Source of the DNA: Liolophura sinensis
Lineage: Eukaryota > Mollusca > Polyplacophora > Chitonida > Chitonidae
Assembly: GCF_032854445.1 (NCBI RefSeq)
Contig: NC_088296.1
Coordinates: forward strand, 9,212,706-9,276,705
Direction: 5' to 3'
Length of the DNA: 64,000 nucleotides
Under the pieces are notes generated by a model. It ran no database searches and was not told the origin of the DNA. It saw nothing but the letters and a program-made list of their open reading frames with translations. The translations under genes were made by a program, and so were the position numbers. Positions 12,104 to 29,868 of this stretch are shown piece by piece. The first letter of the stretch is position 1; each line of letters begins with the position of its first letter.

Positions 12104-14510
12104 GAGTGATAAACCTAACAAAGGATGGATGACAGTACAGTAATAAACCACACAATGGGTGAATGAAAGTACAGTGATACACCACACTGTGGGTTGGTGA
12201 CAGTGCAGTGATACACAACACATTGGGCGGGTGGCAGTACAACAATACACCACGCAATGTTTGGATGACAGTAAAGTGAGAAACCACACAATGCGTGGGT
12301 GACAGCACAGTGTTAAACCGCATAATGAGTCGGTAAGAGCGCAGTTATACACCACAAAGTGAGTTTGTGACAGTACAGTTATACTCCACACAATGGGTGG
12401 GTGAAAGTACAGTGATAAACCACACAGTGGGTGGATGACATTATAGTGATACACCACACAATAAGTGGTTGCCAGTACAGTGATAAATCACACAATAGGT
12501 AGAGGTCAATACAGTGATAAAACACACAGTGGGTGGGTGACAACCCAGTGATAAACCGAACAATGGATGGGTGACAGCACAGTGATACACCGCGCGGTGA
12601 CTGGGTGACAGAACAGTAAAACACCCGACGGTGGTTGGGTGAGAGTACAGTGATAAACCACACAGTTAATGGGAGACAGTAGAGTGATACGCCATGTAGT
12701 GGGCGGTTGAAGTTACAGAGATGTACATCGCATAATGAGTGGGTGACAGTACAGTGATAAACCATACAATGGGTGGGTAACAGTACATTGAAAAAACGAA
12801 CAATTGGTGGGTGACAGTACAAAGATAAACCACACAGTGGGTGGGTGACAGTACAGTGAATTAAAACACAGCGTGTGAGTGACAGCATAGTGATAAACCA
12901 AACAATGGGTTAGTGACACTACAGTAATACACCACACGGTGGGTGGGTGACAGCACAGTGATAAACCTAACAATAGGTAGATAACACCACAGTGATATAC
13001 CGAACAATGTGTGGGTGACACCACAGTGATAAACAGAACAACGGGTGGGTGACACCACAGTGATAAACAGGACAATTGGCGGGTTACACCACAGTTATAA
13101 ACCGAACAATGGGTGGTTGACAGCAGAGTTATACACCATACTGTGGGTGGGTGACAGTACAGTGATACACAACACAATGGCCGGATGGCAGTACAAACAT
13201 ACCACACACAATGTTTGGATGACAATACAGTGAGAAGCCACACAATAGGTGAATGACAGCACAGTGTTAAACCGCATTATGAGTCGGTAAGAGTACAGTT
13301 TTACACCACACAGTGAGTGGGTGTCAGAACAGTAATACACCCCACAATGTTTGGATGACAGTACAATGATACACTACTGACAGTACAGTGATAAACCACA
13401 CATTGAGTGGGTGACAGTAAAGTGATAAACCACACAAAAGGTAGATGTCGGTAGGGTGATACACCGAACAATGAGAGGGTGACAGCACAGTGATACACCG
13501 CACGGTGAGTGGTTGAAAGTAAAGTTATAAACCCCATAATGAGTGGTTGAGAGAACAGATATACACCACACAGTATGTGGGTGACAGTACAGTGATAAAC
13601 CGAACAATAGGTTGGTGACAGCAGTGTTAAACCACACAGTGGGTGGGTGAGAGTACAGTGATAATCCACACCTTAGGTGGGTGACAGTACGGTAATTAAT
13701 CACATTGTGGGTGAGTGACAATACAGTAATACGCCATATAGTGTTCCGTTGAAGGTACACAGATATACACCGCATAAGGAGTGGGTGACAGTACAGTGAT
13801 AAACCATACAATGCGTGGGTGACAGTACAGTCATGCACCAAACAATGAGTCAGTGACACTACAGCAATACACCACACAGTCAGTGGGTGACATTACAGCG
13901 ATACACCACACGGTAGATGGGTGACAGTACAGTAAAATACCACACATTAAGGGTGTAACAGTACAGTGATACACCACACAATGGGTGGGTGACACCACAG
14001 TGATAAACATAACAATAGGTGGGTAACAGTACAGTAATAAACCACACAATGGGTGAATGACAGTACAGTGATACACCACACTGTGGGTGGGTGACAGTAC
14101 TGTGATGCACAACACAATGGGCGGGTGGCAATACAGTGAGAAACCACACAATTTTTGGATGACAGCACAGTGAGAAACCACACAATAAGTGGGTGTCAGC
14201 ACAGTGTTAAACCGCATAGTGAGTCGGTAAGAGCACAGTTATACCCCACACAATGGGTGGGTGACAGTACAGTGATAAACCACACAGTGGATAGGTGACA
14301 GCCCAGTGATACACCGCACAGTGGGTGGGCGACAGCACAGCGATAAACCACACAATGGGTGGGTGACAGCACAGTGATATACCGAACAATTTGTGGGTTA
14401 AAGCACAGTTATAATCTGAACAATGGGTTGGTAACAGCACAGTGATAAACCGAACAATGGGTGGGTAACAGCACAGTGATACACCGCACGGTGAGTGGGT
14501 GACAATAAAG
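12104..14510. repeat. 34-bp minisatellite, block II right part (~70 copies)
   Basis: Same monomer as block I. It ends with the same junction (GTGGGTGACAATAAAG then TATAAACGCC) as block I at 7190, the shared left edge of intron blocks A and B. Confidence 0.96.
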
Positions 14511-15479
14511 TATAAACGCCAGCCTGATATTCACTAGGCTGTAAAAGCACGGGGCTAAATTTACAGCTGGTAAATAAAAGACGATCAGAAAATTAATTGA
14601 GCAGAAAAATAAAGTGTGGAACATTACATTGTGAATGGTAAGAGTGACGACAACATAGGAGTCACAAATAATGGCACTGCTGGCGGGTGGGTGGGTGGGG
14701 GATATGCCTCTTGTAAACAAAGACAGTTGTTTTGATGTCCACGATGGAGGAAAATACTTTATGTGATGGGCAATAAAACTGTCCTATGGTTTATTAAAAA
14801 GATCTTTTAAGACATCTTTAATAAAATTGAAAAAGACATTTGATTAGGAAAGACACCGGAAATGCAGGGCAAAGAAAATTCAATGTGGCTAATCAATACA
14901 ACATTACCCCATTGAAATAACGATGTTGTTTTCTCACCTCTTTTACATATAATCAGCCACACAATCGACTGGATGGTTTACATTTCAGTATTCCAATCCT
15001 TTTGGGGTGTGTTTGGGGTGGGGGGGGGGGGTGTTACTTTTCTGTGAATACGTTTTAAAATAATTAATGATCTCTGTGACAGGGGCTGTTTACGTTTTTA
15101 ATTGATTTCATACCTACCAAAGTCCTAACTTCAACTTCTACCTTTACTAAATTTAACTACTCTTTTACATATTATTACATAATTTGTCTCACACTTGACC
15201 GGCCGGGTTACATGTAACTGTTCCTTTTCTGTTTGTATGTGTTTTTTTTTCTTTGTTTTTTTTTATGTTCTTGAATAATTTTTTTAAAATTTATGTGCCT
15301 AGGCTTCAGAGTGTTTCTGTTATGTATTTACTAATTTAATTGCTACTCAAGGCTTGTTCGAAAAGGATGAGAATGTGATTTAGCGAAGTATTTGAACAAC
15401 TTTGTTTTACACAACGGTTATTGAGACCCTGAGTGAGGAAAAATTGAAAGGGTGTGTAAAACAGTTCATTCTATTTTAG

Positions 15480-15518
15480 GGCCTACAACAACTGGCGCTA
15501 CGACCGAAACAACATCAG
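15480..15518 (+). CDS. Mucin-array exon X1, copy B (39 nt)
   Basis: Acceptor CTATTTTAG, donor GTAAAG; phase 1-1; core PTTTGATTETTS. It differs from copy A at three nucleotides near the 3' end, turning EPTT into ETTS. Confidence 0.65.
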
Positions 15519-16359
15519 GTAAAGTCTGAACAAAACTTTTGTTCACCAATTATTAGTGGAATATTTAGCGTACAGCACAAAATAAATAAGTAAAGAAATC
15601 AAATGCCATGCTTTGAATCCATTTACTGGTGATAATGAAGAAGATTGTAACGGAACTAGGCCTCAGTGGCTGTAAATTAACCAACAAAATACAGAAAGTA
15701 GTTCCACAATGTCGAGGTAACACAGTGTGTGGTGGGCAATAAAAGTATCCCTTTGTTTATTAAAGAAGCTCTACAACCCATGTTCGCTAATCAAGTAATG
15801 TTTCTGTGTTTATCAAGAATAACTCAAATCATTACCTCTTGATACAGGTCAGACTAGCATCTGTATTATTTTTAGCTTTTCACTAATTTTAAAGTTTAAA
15901 AACACTTCAAGAGGCACGTATTATACTTTTGACGAAGTCAGTCACAAAGTTGAAATGGTAACACGTTTGCAGACGAGACTTACGTTTTGCAAAAGTAGCT
16001 ATTTGTTATTATTTCAAATAACAGCAAAAAATCAGCTAGACACGTCTGCCAAAACGGTCTGGCATAAAACTTTCAGTATTGAATTGTATTTTATTTTAGG
16101 CAGTATTTTAAAATTTTAACTGAAACGATAAAGAGCTCTCCGAAGTCCATTTCCTACCATTTCTATTATACATAGCATGTGCATGAATTTGCTGACTACT
16201 GCACATCATAGAGGTAGTACGGCCCATACAGGGGATATGAATATTAACACCAGACACCTTTGTCACGTATACATATAAGTAATCTTCCTCATCGCAACAG
16301 TCGTAAAGATAACACGGCCCGTATAAGAGATATGTATATTAACACCAGACACCTTTCAG

Positions 16360-16407
16360 TTTCCAGCGAAACGTCATCAGTTCAAACACCTTCTACTTCA
16401 ACCTCAG
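16360..16407 (+). CDS. Mucin-array exon X2, copy B (48 nt)
   Basis: Acceptor CCTTTCAG, donor GTAAGT, 48 nt, phase 1-1, core SSETSSVQTPSTSTS. This is the in-frame form of the exon that is shifted at 9034. Confidence 0.65.
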
Positions 16408-17168
16408 GTAAGTCTCCACAAAACACCTTACTTTACTAACCAACACAAATATATTCACCAAATTCTCTGCTGAGTGGATAATTATATGTTGTATTACATA
16501 CATTCTACATTGTTGTTAACGACAAAAATAAATCCAAAACATCAGGGTACAAAATTACAAAATTACCAAAGTGAAATATCTATTTAAGGGGAAAATGACA
16601 CACAATCCGCACCCAGCCTGTACACACACACACAGATACACATAATGTTACCTGGACAGCTGTCATTGTACTAGACTGGTCAGCCCAGCCTTCTGAAAAC
16701 TGTGTGAACAGATAGTAATTCAGTTGTTGGTATCCTTGTTCACTGTTTAGCCACCTTATCAGCCACCATGCCTCCATGTAGGTATTTTTATCTTGTCTGA
16801 AACTGGGAGCCTACTGCTTTTCTGTGACCTACAATTTTTCATTGCTAAAAATAACTTTTTGTCGCTTTGTTGTTTTTTCTTTGCCTCCAGTTGTAGCTGA
16901 GTAAAATCATTTATTTATATATTCGCATGATTTAAAAATTGTTAAACACTATGTAGTGCCCCATGCATTCATTTGCCATTGATGTCTGACTGTGTCCCTG
17001 ATCCGTGTGGAATGTTGAAGGAAAATACATGGAATACAGGAAAACAAGAATAAAATGGCAAAGAATCTGTCAAGTAAAATGACTTGAAAAGAAGAAATTA
17101 TATATTAATTACTTGTACGGAAAATACATGTATTACAATTGTTCTTTTCTCACTTTTGTTCTGTCCAG

Positions 17169-17189
17169 ATACCCCAACATATGTTCCAT
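17169..17189 (+). CDS. Mucin-array mini-exon M5, 21 nt
   Basis: Acceptor CTGTCCAG, donor GTAAGT; phase 1-1; core TPTYVP. It lies in a shortened copy of the ~490-bp unit. Confidence 0.48.
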
Positions 17190-17316
17190 GTAAGTATTTT
17201 ATCTGATGTTTTAAAATATGATATTATTTTAGAAACACATGCCTGCTGGATAAGTCACGCCACGTTTATATAAAAATAAAAAAAAAAATATTCCAGTTCA
17301 TTTGTATTTTACATAT

Positions 17317-22769
<5,453 letters not shown>

Positions 22770-23006
22770 TTGTTCCTATTCTGTTTGCCTGTGTTTTTTT
22801 TTTTTTTTTGTTCTTGAAGAAATATTGATAAATTTATCAGTTTTTTATGTATTTAATAATTTAATTGCTATTCAAGGCTTGCTCGAAAAGGATGAGTATG
22901 TGATTTAGCGAAGTATTTGAACAACTTTATTCTTACACAACAGTGTTTGAGACACTGGGTGAGGAAAAATTGAAAGGGTGTGTACAATAGTCTATTCTAT
23001 TCTCAG

Positions 23007-23045
23007 TGTATACAACGACTGGCGCTACGACCGAAACAACATCAG
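23007..23045 (+). CDS. Mucin-array exon X1, copy E1 (39 nt)
   Basis: Acceptor ATTCTCAG, donor GTAAAG; phase 1-1; core YTTTGATTETTS. Confidence 0.62.
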
Positions 23046-23764
23046 GTAAAGTCTTAACACAACCTTTATTCACCATTTATTAGTGAAATTTTCAGCACAA
23101 AAGCACACAATAAATAAGTAAAAAAATCAAATGCCATGCTTCCAATGCATTTACATGTGATAATGAAGACGATTTTAACGGGACTGGGCCTCAATGGCTG
23201 CAAATCCAAAAACAAAGTACGGAATGTAGTATAGAGAGATATGGCTCAACTACACAAAGACAATTGTCCATATACTTTTAGCCTACAATTGAGGAAGTAA
23301 CTCTATGTGGTGGGCAATAAAAGTGTCCTGTCATTTACCTCTGGGGACATGTCACACTTGCATCTGTAAAAGTTTTAGTATTAAAATGATTTTAAATTTT
23401 AAAAAGGCATAAATGGGGCCCTTTGATACTTTTGAAGTTTGTAACCAAGTTTAAATGGCAACACGTTTACAGACGAGACTCACACTTTGCACAGGTAGTT
23501 AATTGTGCTACTAAAAATTAACAGCAAAATATCAGCTAGACATTTTTGCTAGAAAGGTACTTGCGTAAGATTTCAGTAAGGATATTAAATTATGTTGATA
23601 TGATATTTTAATATTTTGACTCAAACGAGAGAGAGGTGTACGAAGTCCATTTCCTACAATTTGTATATTACATAACGTGTGCATGACTGAGCTGGAAACT
23701 GCACATCGTAAAGGTAACACGGCCTCTATAAGAGATATGTATATTAACACTAGACACATTTCAG

Positions 23765-23812
23765 ATTCCAGCAAATCTTCATCAACCCAATCATTTCCCA
23801 CAACATCCTCAG
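23765..23812 (+). CDS. Mucin-array exon X2, copy E1 (48 nt, GC donor)
   Basis: Acceptor CATTTCAG; the donor site reads CAG then GCAAGT, the usual consensus of GC-AG introns. 48 nt, phase 1-1, core SSKSSSTQSFPTTSS. A diverged paralogue of the X2 exons at 16360 and 26422, with the same length and frame. Confidence 0.6.
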
Positions 23813-23873
23813 GCAAGTCTCCACAAAAAGACCTTACCTTACTGGCCAATGCAAATATATCAACCAAATTCTC

Positions 23874-24816
23874 AACACAATGGGTTTGTAACAGTACAGT
23901 GATAAACCGAACAATGGGTGCGTAACAGTACAGTAATAAACCAAACAATATATAGATGACAGTACAGTGATACACAACACAATGGGTGGGTGACAGCACA
24001 GTGATAAACCGAACAATGGGTGCGTAACAGTACAGTAATAAACCAAACAATATATAGATGACAGTACAGTGATACACAACACAATGGGTGGGTGACACCA
24101 CAGTGATAAACCGAACAATGTGTGCGTAACAGTACAGTAATAAACCAAACAATATATACATGACAGTACAGTGATACACAACACAATGGGTGGGTGACAG
24201 CACAGTGATAATCCGAACAATGGGTGCGTAACAGTACGGTAATAAACCAAACAATATATAGATGACAGTACAGTGATACACAACACAATGGGTGGGTGAC
24301 AACACAGTGATAAACCGAACAATGGGTGCGTAACAGTACAGTAATAAACCAAACAATATATAGATGACAGTACAGTGATACACAACACAATGGGTGGGTG
24401 ACAACACAGTGATAAACCGAACAATGGGTGCGTAACAGTACAGTAATAAACCAAACAATATATAGATGACAGTACAGTGATACACAACACAATGGGTGGG
24501 TGACAGCACAGTGATAAACCGAACAATGGGTGGGTGACAACACAGTGATAAAATGAACAACGGGTGGGTGACAGCACAGTAATCCATCACACAGTGGGAG
24601 GGTGACAGCACAATAATAAACCAAAAAATGGGTGGGTGACAGTACAGTGATAAACCACACAATAGGTAGATGACAGTACAGTAATCCATTACACAATGGG
24701 TGGGTGACAGCACAGTGATAAACCGAATAATGGGTGGGTGACAGTACAGTGATACATAGCACAATGGGTGGGTGACAGTACAATAATACACCACACATTG
24801 TTCGGATGACAGTGAT
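23874..24816. repeat. 34-bp satellite block IV with 102-bp higher-order repeat
   Basis: Between about 23890 and 24530, three-monomer units of exactly 102 bp repeat almost perfectly; the landmark AATATATAGATGAC (once AATATATACATGAC) occurs six times. As 102 is 34 codons, the minus strand is open for 420 codons (23532-24794), but that ORF runs on into intron and antisense exon and is not a gene. Confidence 0.95.
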
Positions 24817-25541
24817 ACCGTATGTGATGGGCAATAAAACTGTCCTGTTGTTTATTAAAAAGATCTTTTAAGACATCTTTAATAAAATTGAAAAAGACAT
24901 TTGATTAGGAAAGACACCGGAAATGCTGGGCAAAGAAAATTCAATGTGGCTAATCAATACAACATTACCTCATTGAAATAACGATATTGTTTTCTCCCCT
25001 CTTTTACATATAATCAGCCACACAATCGACTGGATGATTTACATTTCAGTATTCCAGTCCTTTTGGGGTGTGTTTGTGGTGGGGGGGGGGGGGTGTTACT
25101 TTTCTGTGAATATGCTTTAAAATAATTAATGAACTCTGTGACAGGGGCTATTTACGTTTTAAACTGATTTCATACCTACCAAAGTCCTATCTTAAACTTC
25201 TACCTTTACTAAATTTAACTACTCTTTTACATATTATTGCATAATTTGTCTCACACTTGACCGGCCGGGTTACATGTAACTGTTCCTTTTCTGTTTGTAT
25301 GTGGTTTTTTTTCTTTGTTTTTTTTATGTTCTTGAATAAATTTTTTAAAATTTATGTGCCTAGGCTTCAGAGTGTTTCTTTTATGTATTTACTAATTTAA
25401 CTGTAATTCAAGGCTTGCTCGAAAAGGATGAGAATGTGATTTAGCGAAGTATTTGAACAACTTTATTTTTACACAACGGTTATTGAGACCTTGAGTGAGG
25501 AAAAATTGAAAGGGTGTGTAAAACAGTTCATTCTATTTTAG

Positions 25542-25580
25542 TGCCTACAACACCTGGCGCTACGACCGAAACAACATCAG
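25542..25580 (+). CDS. Mucin-array exon X1, copy C (39 nt)
   Basis: Acceptor CTATTTTAG, donor GTAAAG; phase 1-1; core PTTPGATTETTS. Confidence 0.65.
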
Positions 25581-26421
25581 GTAAAGTCTGAACAAAACTT
25601 TTGTTCACCAATTATTAGTAGAATATTTAGAGTAAAGCACAAAATAAATAAGTAAAGAAATCAAATGCCATGCTTTGAATCCATTTACATGTGATAATGA
25701 AGAAGATTGTAACGGAACTAGGCCTCAGTGGCTGTAAATTCACCAACAAAATACAGAAAGTAGTTCCACAATGTCGAGGTAACACGGTGTGTGGTGGGCA
25801 ATAAAAGTGTCCTTTTGTTTATTAAAGAAGCTCTACAACCCATGTTCGCTAACCAAGTAATGTTTCTGTGTTTATCAAGAATAACTCAAATCATTACCTC
25901 TTGATACAGGCCAGACTAGCATCTGTATTATTTTTAGTTTTTCACTAATTTTAAAGTTTAAAAACACATCAAGAGGCACGTATTATACTTTTGACGAAGT
26001 CAGTCACAAAGTTGAAATGGTAACATGTTTGCAGACGAGACTTACGTTTTGCAAAAGTAGCTATTTGTTATTATTTCAAATAACAGCAAAAAATCAGCTA
26101 GACACGTCTGCCAAAACGGTCTGGCATAAAACTTTCAGTATTGAATTGTATTTTATTTTAGGCAGTATTTTAAAATTTTAACTGAAACGATAAAGAGCTT
26201 TCCGAAGTCCATTTCCTACCATTTCTATTATACATAGCATGTGCATGAATTTGCTGACTACTGCACATCATAGAGGTAGTACGGCCCATATAGGGGATAT
26301 GTATATTAACACCAGACACCTTTGTCACGTATACATATAAGTAATCTTCCTCATCGCAACAGTCGTAAAGATAACACGGCCCGTATAAGAGATATGTATA
26401 TTAACACCAGACACCTTTCAG

Positions 26422-26469
26422 TTTCCAGCGAAACGTCATCAGTTCAAACACCTTCTAATTCAACCTCAG
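26422..26469 (+). CDS. Mucin-array exon X2, copy C (48 nt)
   Basis: Acceptor CCTTTCAG, donor GTAAGT; phase 1-1; core SSETSSVQTPSNSTS. One substitution from copy B creates an N-S-T sequon, a possible N-glycosylation site. Confidence 0.65.
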
Positions 26470-26701
26470 GTAAGTCTCCACAAAACACCTTACTTTACTA
26501 ACCAACACAAATATATTCACCAAATTCTCTGCTGCGTGGATAATTATATGTTGTATTACATACATTCTACATTGTTGTTAACGACAAAAATAAATCCAAA
26601 ACATCAGGGTACAAGATTACAAAATTACCAAAGTGAAATATCTATTTAAGGGGAAAACGACACACAATCCGCACGAGCCTGTACACAAATACACACACAC
26701 A

Positions 26702-28192
26702 CAGATACACAGTGGGTGGGAAACAACACGGGGATAAACTGAACAATGGGTGGGTGACAGCACAGTGATACACCGCACGGTGTGTGGGTGACAGTCCAGT
26801 AATACACCCGACAGTGGGTGAGTGACAGTACAGTGATAAACCACACAATAGGTAGATGACAGTACAGTAAAACACCACATCTTGGATGGGACCAACACAG
26901 TGACAAACCGAACAATGGGTGGGTGACAGCACAGTAATACACCGCACGGTAAGTTGGTGATAATACAGTAATACACACGTTGGTGGGTGGGTGACAGCAC
27001 AGTGATAAACGACAACTTAGGTGGGTGACAGTACGGTGATAAACCACACAGTGGGTGGGTGACAGTACAGTGATACACCATGTAGTGGACTGTTGAAGGC
27101 ACAGAGATGTACACCGCATAATGAGTGGGTGACAGTACAGTGAAAAACCACACAATGGGTAGGTGACAGTACAGTGATACACCACACAGTGGGTGGGAGA
27201 CAATACATCGGAAAACCGAACAATGGATGGGTGACAGAACAGTGATACACCGCACGGTAAGTGGGTGACAGTACAGTAATACACACGCCGGTGGGTGGGT
27301 GAGAGTACAGTAATAAAACATAACTTAGGTCGGTGACAGTACGGTGATAAACCACACAATGGGTGGGTGACAGTACACTGATACATAGCTCAATGGGTGG
27401 GTGACAGTACAAAGATACAAAACACAAAATTCGGATGACAGTACAGTGAGAAACCAAACAATGGGTGGGTGAGAGTACAGTCTTAAACCGCGTAATGAGT
27501 GGGTGAGAGTGGAGTTATACACCACACAATGGGTGGGTGACAGTACAGGGATACACCACAAAATGAGTGTGTGACAGTACAGTGATAAACCACAGAATGA
27601 GTGGGTCAGAGTACAGTAAAAAACCACACAATAGTTAGATGACAGTACAGTGATACACCAAACAGTGGGTGGGTCACAGCACAGGGATAAACTTTACAAT
27701 GGGTGAGTGACAGTACAGTGATCAACCACACATTGAGTGGGTGAGAGTACAGTAAAACACCACACAATGGGAGGGTGACAGTACAGTTATAAACCAAAGA
27801 ATGGGTGAGTGAGAGTACAGTTATACACATCACATTGGGTGGTTGACAGTACAGTGATAAACCACACAGTGGGTGGGTGACAGTACAGTGATACAGAACA
27901 CAATGGGTGTGTGGCAGCACGGTGATAAACCACACAATGTGTGGGTGACAGAGCAGTGATAAACCACACAATGACTGGGTGACAGTACACTGATACACCA
28001 GACAATGGGTGGGTGACAGTGCAGTGATGAACCACAAAATTAGTTTGATTAGTTTGATAAAGGACAGATTCGGCAGATGACAGTACAGTGATACACCACA
28101 CAATGTTTGGATAACAGCACACTGATAAACCACACAATCATTGGGTGATACTACAGTAACACACCACACAATGAGCGGGTGACAATACAGTA
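26702..28192. repeat. 34-bp minisatellite, block V (~44 copies)
   Basis: Shares ordered variants with the end of block III (for example GCGGGTGACAATACAGTAATTG at the right edge of both). Minus-strand ORFs of up to 246 codons are satellite artefacts. Confidence 0.96.
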
Positions 28193-28435
28193 ATTGTTCT
28201 TATTCTGTTTGCCTGTGTTATTTTTTTTTTTTTTTTTGTTCTTGAAGAAATATTGATAAATTTATCAGTTTTTTTATGTATTTAATAATTTAATTGCTAT
28301 TCAAGGCTTGCTCGAAAAGGATGAGCATGTGATTTAGCGAAGTATTTCAACAACTTTATTCTTACACAACAGTGTTTGAGACACTGGGTGAGGAAAAATT
28401 GAAAGGGGGTGTAAAATAGTTCATTCTATTTTCAG

Positions 28436-28474
28436 TGTCTACAACGACTGGCGCTACGACCGAAACAGCATCAG
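28436..28474 (+). CDS. Mucin-array exon X1, copy E2 (39 nt)
   Basis: Acceptor ATTTTCAG, donor GTAAAG; phase 1-1; core STTTGATTETAS. Confidence 0.62.
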
Positions 28475-29193
28475 GTAAAGCCTTAACACAACCTTTATTC
28501 ACCATTTATTAGTGAAATTCTTAGCACAAAAGCACACAATAAATAAGTAAATAAATCAAATGTCATGCTTCCAATGCATTTACATGTGATAATGAACAAG
28601 ATTGTAACAGGACTGGGCCTCAATGGCTGCAAATCCAAAAACAAAATACGGAAAGTAGTGTAGAGAGATGTGGCTCAGCTACACAAAGACAATTGTCCAT
28701 ATACTTTTAGCCTACAATTGAGGAAGTAACTCTATGTGGTGGGCAATAAAAGTGTCCTGTCATTTACCTCTGGGGATATGTCACACTTGCATCTGTAAAA
28801 GTTTTAGTATTAAAATGATTTTAAATTTTAAAAAGGCATAAATTGGGCCCATTTATACTTTTGAAGTTTGTAACCAAGTTTAAATGGCAACACGTTTACA
28901 GACGAGACTCACGCTTTGCACAGGTAGTTAATTGTGCTACTAAAAATTAACAGCAAAATATCAGCTAGACATTTTTGCTAGAAAGGGATTTGCGTAAGAT
29001 TTCAGTAAGGATATTAAATTATGTTGATATGATATTTTAATATTTTGACTCAAACGAGAGAGAGGTGTCCGAAGTCCATTTCCTACAATTTGTATATTAC
29101 ATAACGTGTGCATGACTGAGCTGGAAACTGCACATCGTAAAGGTAATACGGCCCCTATAGGAGATATGTATATTAACACTAGACACATTTCAG

Positions 29194-29241
29194 ATTCCAG
29201 CAAATCTTCATCAACCCAATCACTTTCCACTACATCCTCAG
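29194..29241 (+). CDS. Mucin-array exon X2, copy E2 (48 nt, GC donor)
   Basis: Acceptor CATTTCAG, donor GCAAGT as in E1; phase 1-1; core SSKSSSTQSLSTTSS. Confidence 0.6.
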
Positions 29242-29302
29242 GCAAGTCTCCACAAAAAGACCTTACCTTACTGGCCAATGCAAATATATCAACCAAATTC
29301 TC

Positions 29303-29868
29303 AACACAATGGGTGGGTAACACCACAGTAATAAACCGAACAATGGGTGGGTGACAGCACAGTGATAAACCGAACAATGGGTGCGTAACAGTACAGTAAT
29401 AAACCAAACAATATATAGATGACATTACAGTGATACACAACACAATGGGTGGGTGACAGCACAGTGATAAACCGAACAATGGGTGCGTAACAGTACAGTG
29501 ATAAACCAAACAATATATAGATGACAGTACAGTGATACACAACACAATGGGTGGGTGACAGCACAGTGATAAACCGAACAATGGGTGGGTGACAACACAG
29601 TGATAAAATGAACGGGTGGGTGACAGCACAGTAATCCATCACACAGTGGGAGGGTGACAGCACAATAATAAACCAAAAAATGGGTGGGTGCCAGTACAGT
29701 GATAAACCACACAATAGGTAGATGACAGTACAGTAATCCATTACACAATGGGTGGGTGACAGCACAGTGATAATCCGAATAATGGGTGGGTGACAGTACA
29801 GTGATACATAGCACAAAGGGTGGGTGACAGTACAATAATACACCACACATTGTTCGGATGACAGTGAT
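29303..29868. repeat. 34-bp satellite block VI, short 102-bp higher-order repeat
   Basis: Corresponds to block IV but carries only two of the AATATATAGATGAC higher-order units instead of six. About 17 monomers in all. Confidence 0.95.

Larger units (their letters stand above)
14511..17316 (+). repeat. Duplicated intron block B with exons at 15480, 16360 and 17169
   Basis: Near-identical copy of block A, offset about 7.32 kb. Same poly-G run (about 15019), pyrimidine tract (about 15240) and exon flanks. A minus-strand ORF at 16580-16777 is intronic and has no homologous open frame in block A, so it is not called. Confidence 0.93.
22770..23873 (+). repeat. Intron block E1 with exons at 23007 and 23765
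   Basis: A diverged relative of the A/B/C/D block (shared ATTTAGCGAAGTATTTGAAC and GAGGAAAAATTGAAAGG). It is repeated as E2 at 28193-29302 with an exon offset of 5429. The 82-codon ORF at 23677-23925 overlaps exon 23765 in the same frame but reads through both splice sites; I take only the spliced part as coding. Confidence 0.92.
24817..26701 (+). repeat. Intron block C with exons at 25542 and 26422
   Basis: Matches block B from its CGTATGTGATGGGCAATAAA region through both exons (X1 offset 10062), then ends abruptly at an (AC)n run that leads into the satellite, before the M mini-exon of blocks A and B. Confidence 0.92.
28193..29302 (+). repeat. Intron block E2 with exons at 28436 and 29194
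   Basis: Near-identical copy of E1. Together with the adjacent satellite and the C/D block it forms a tandem segmental duplication of about 5.4 kb. Confidence 0.92.

Noticed and set aside
23532-24794. 420-codon minus-strand ORF
   Set aside because: Made of 102-bp satellite repeats (34 codons) plus intron and antisense of exon 23765; parallel ORFs exist in the other frames.
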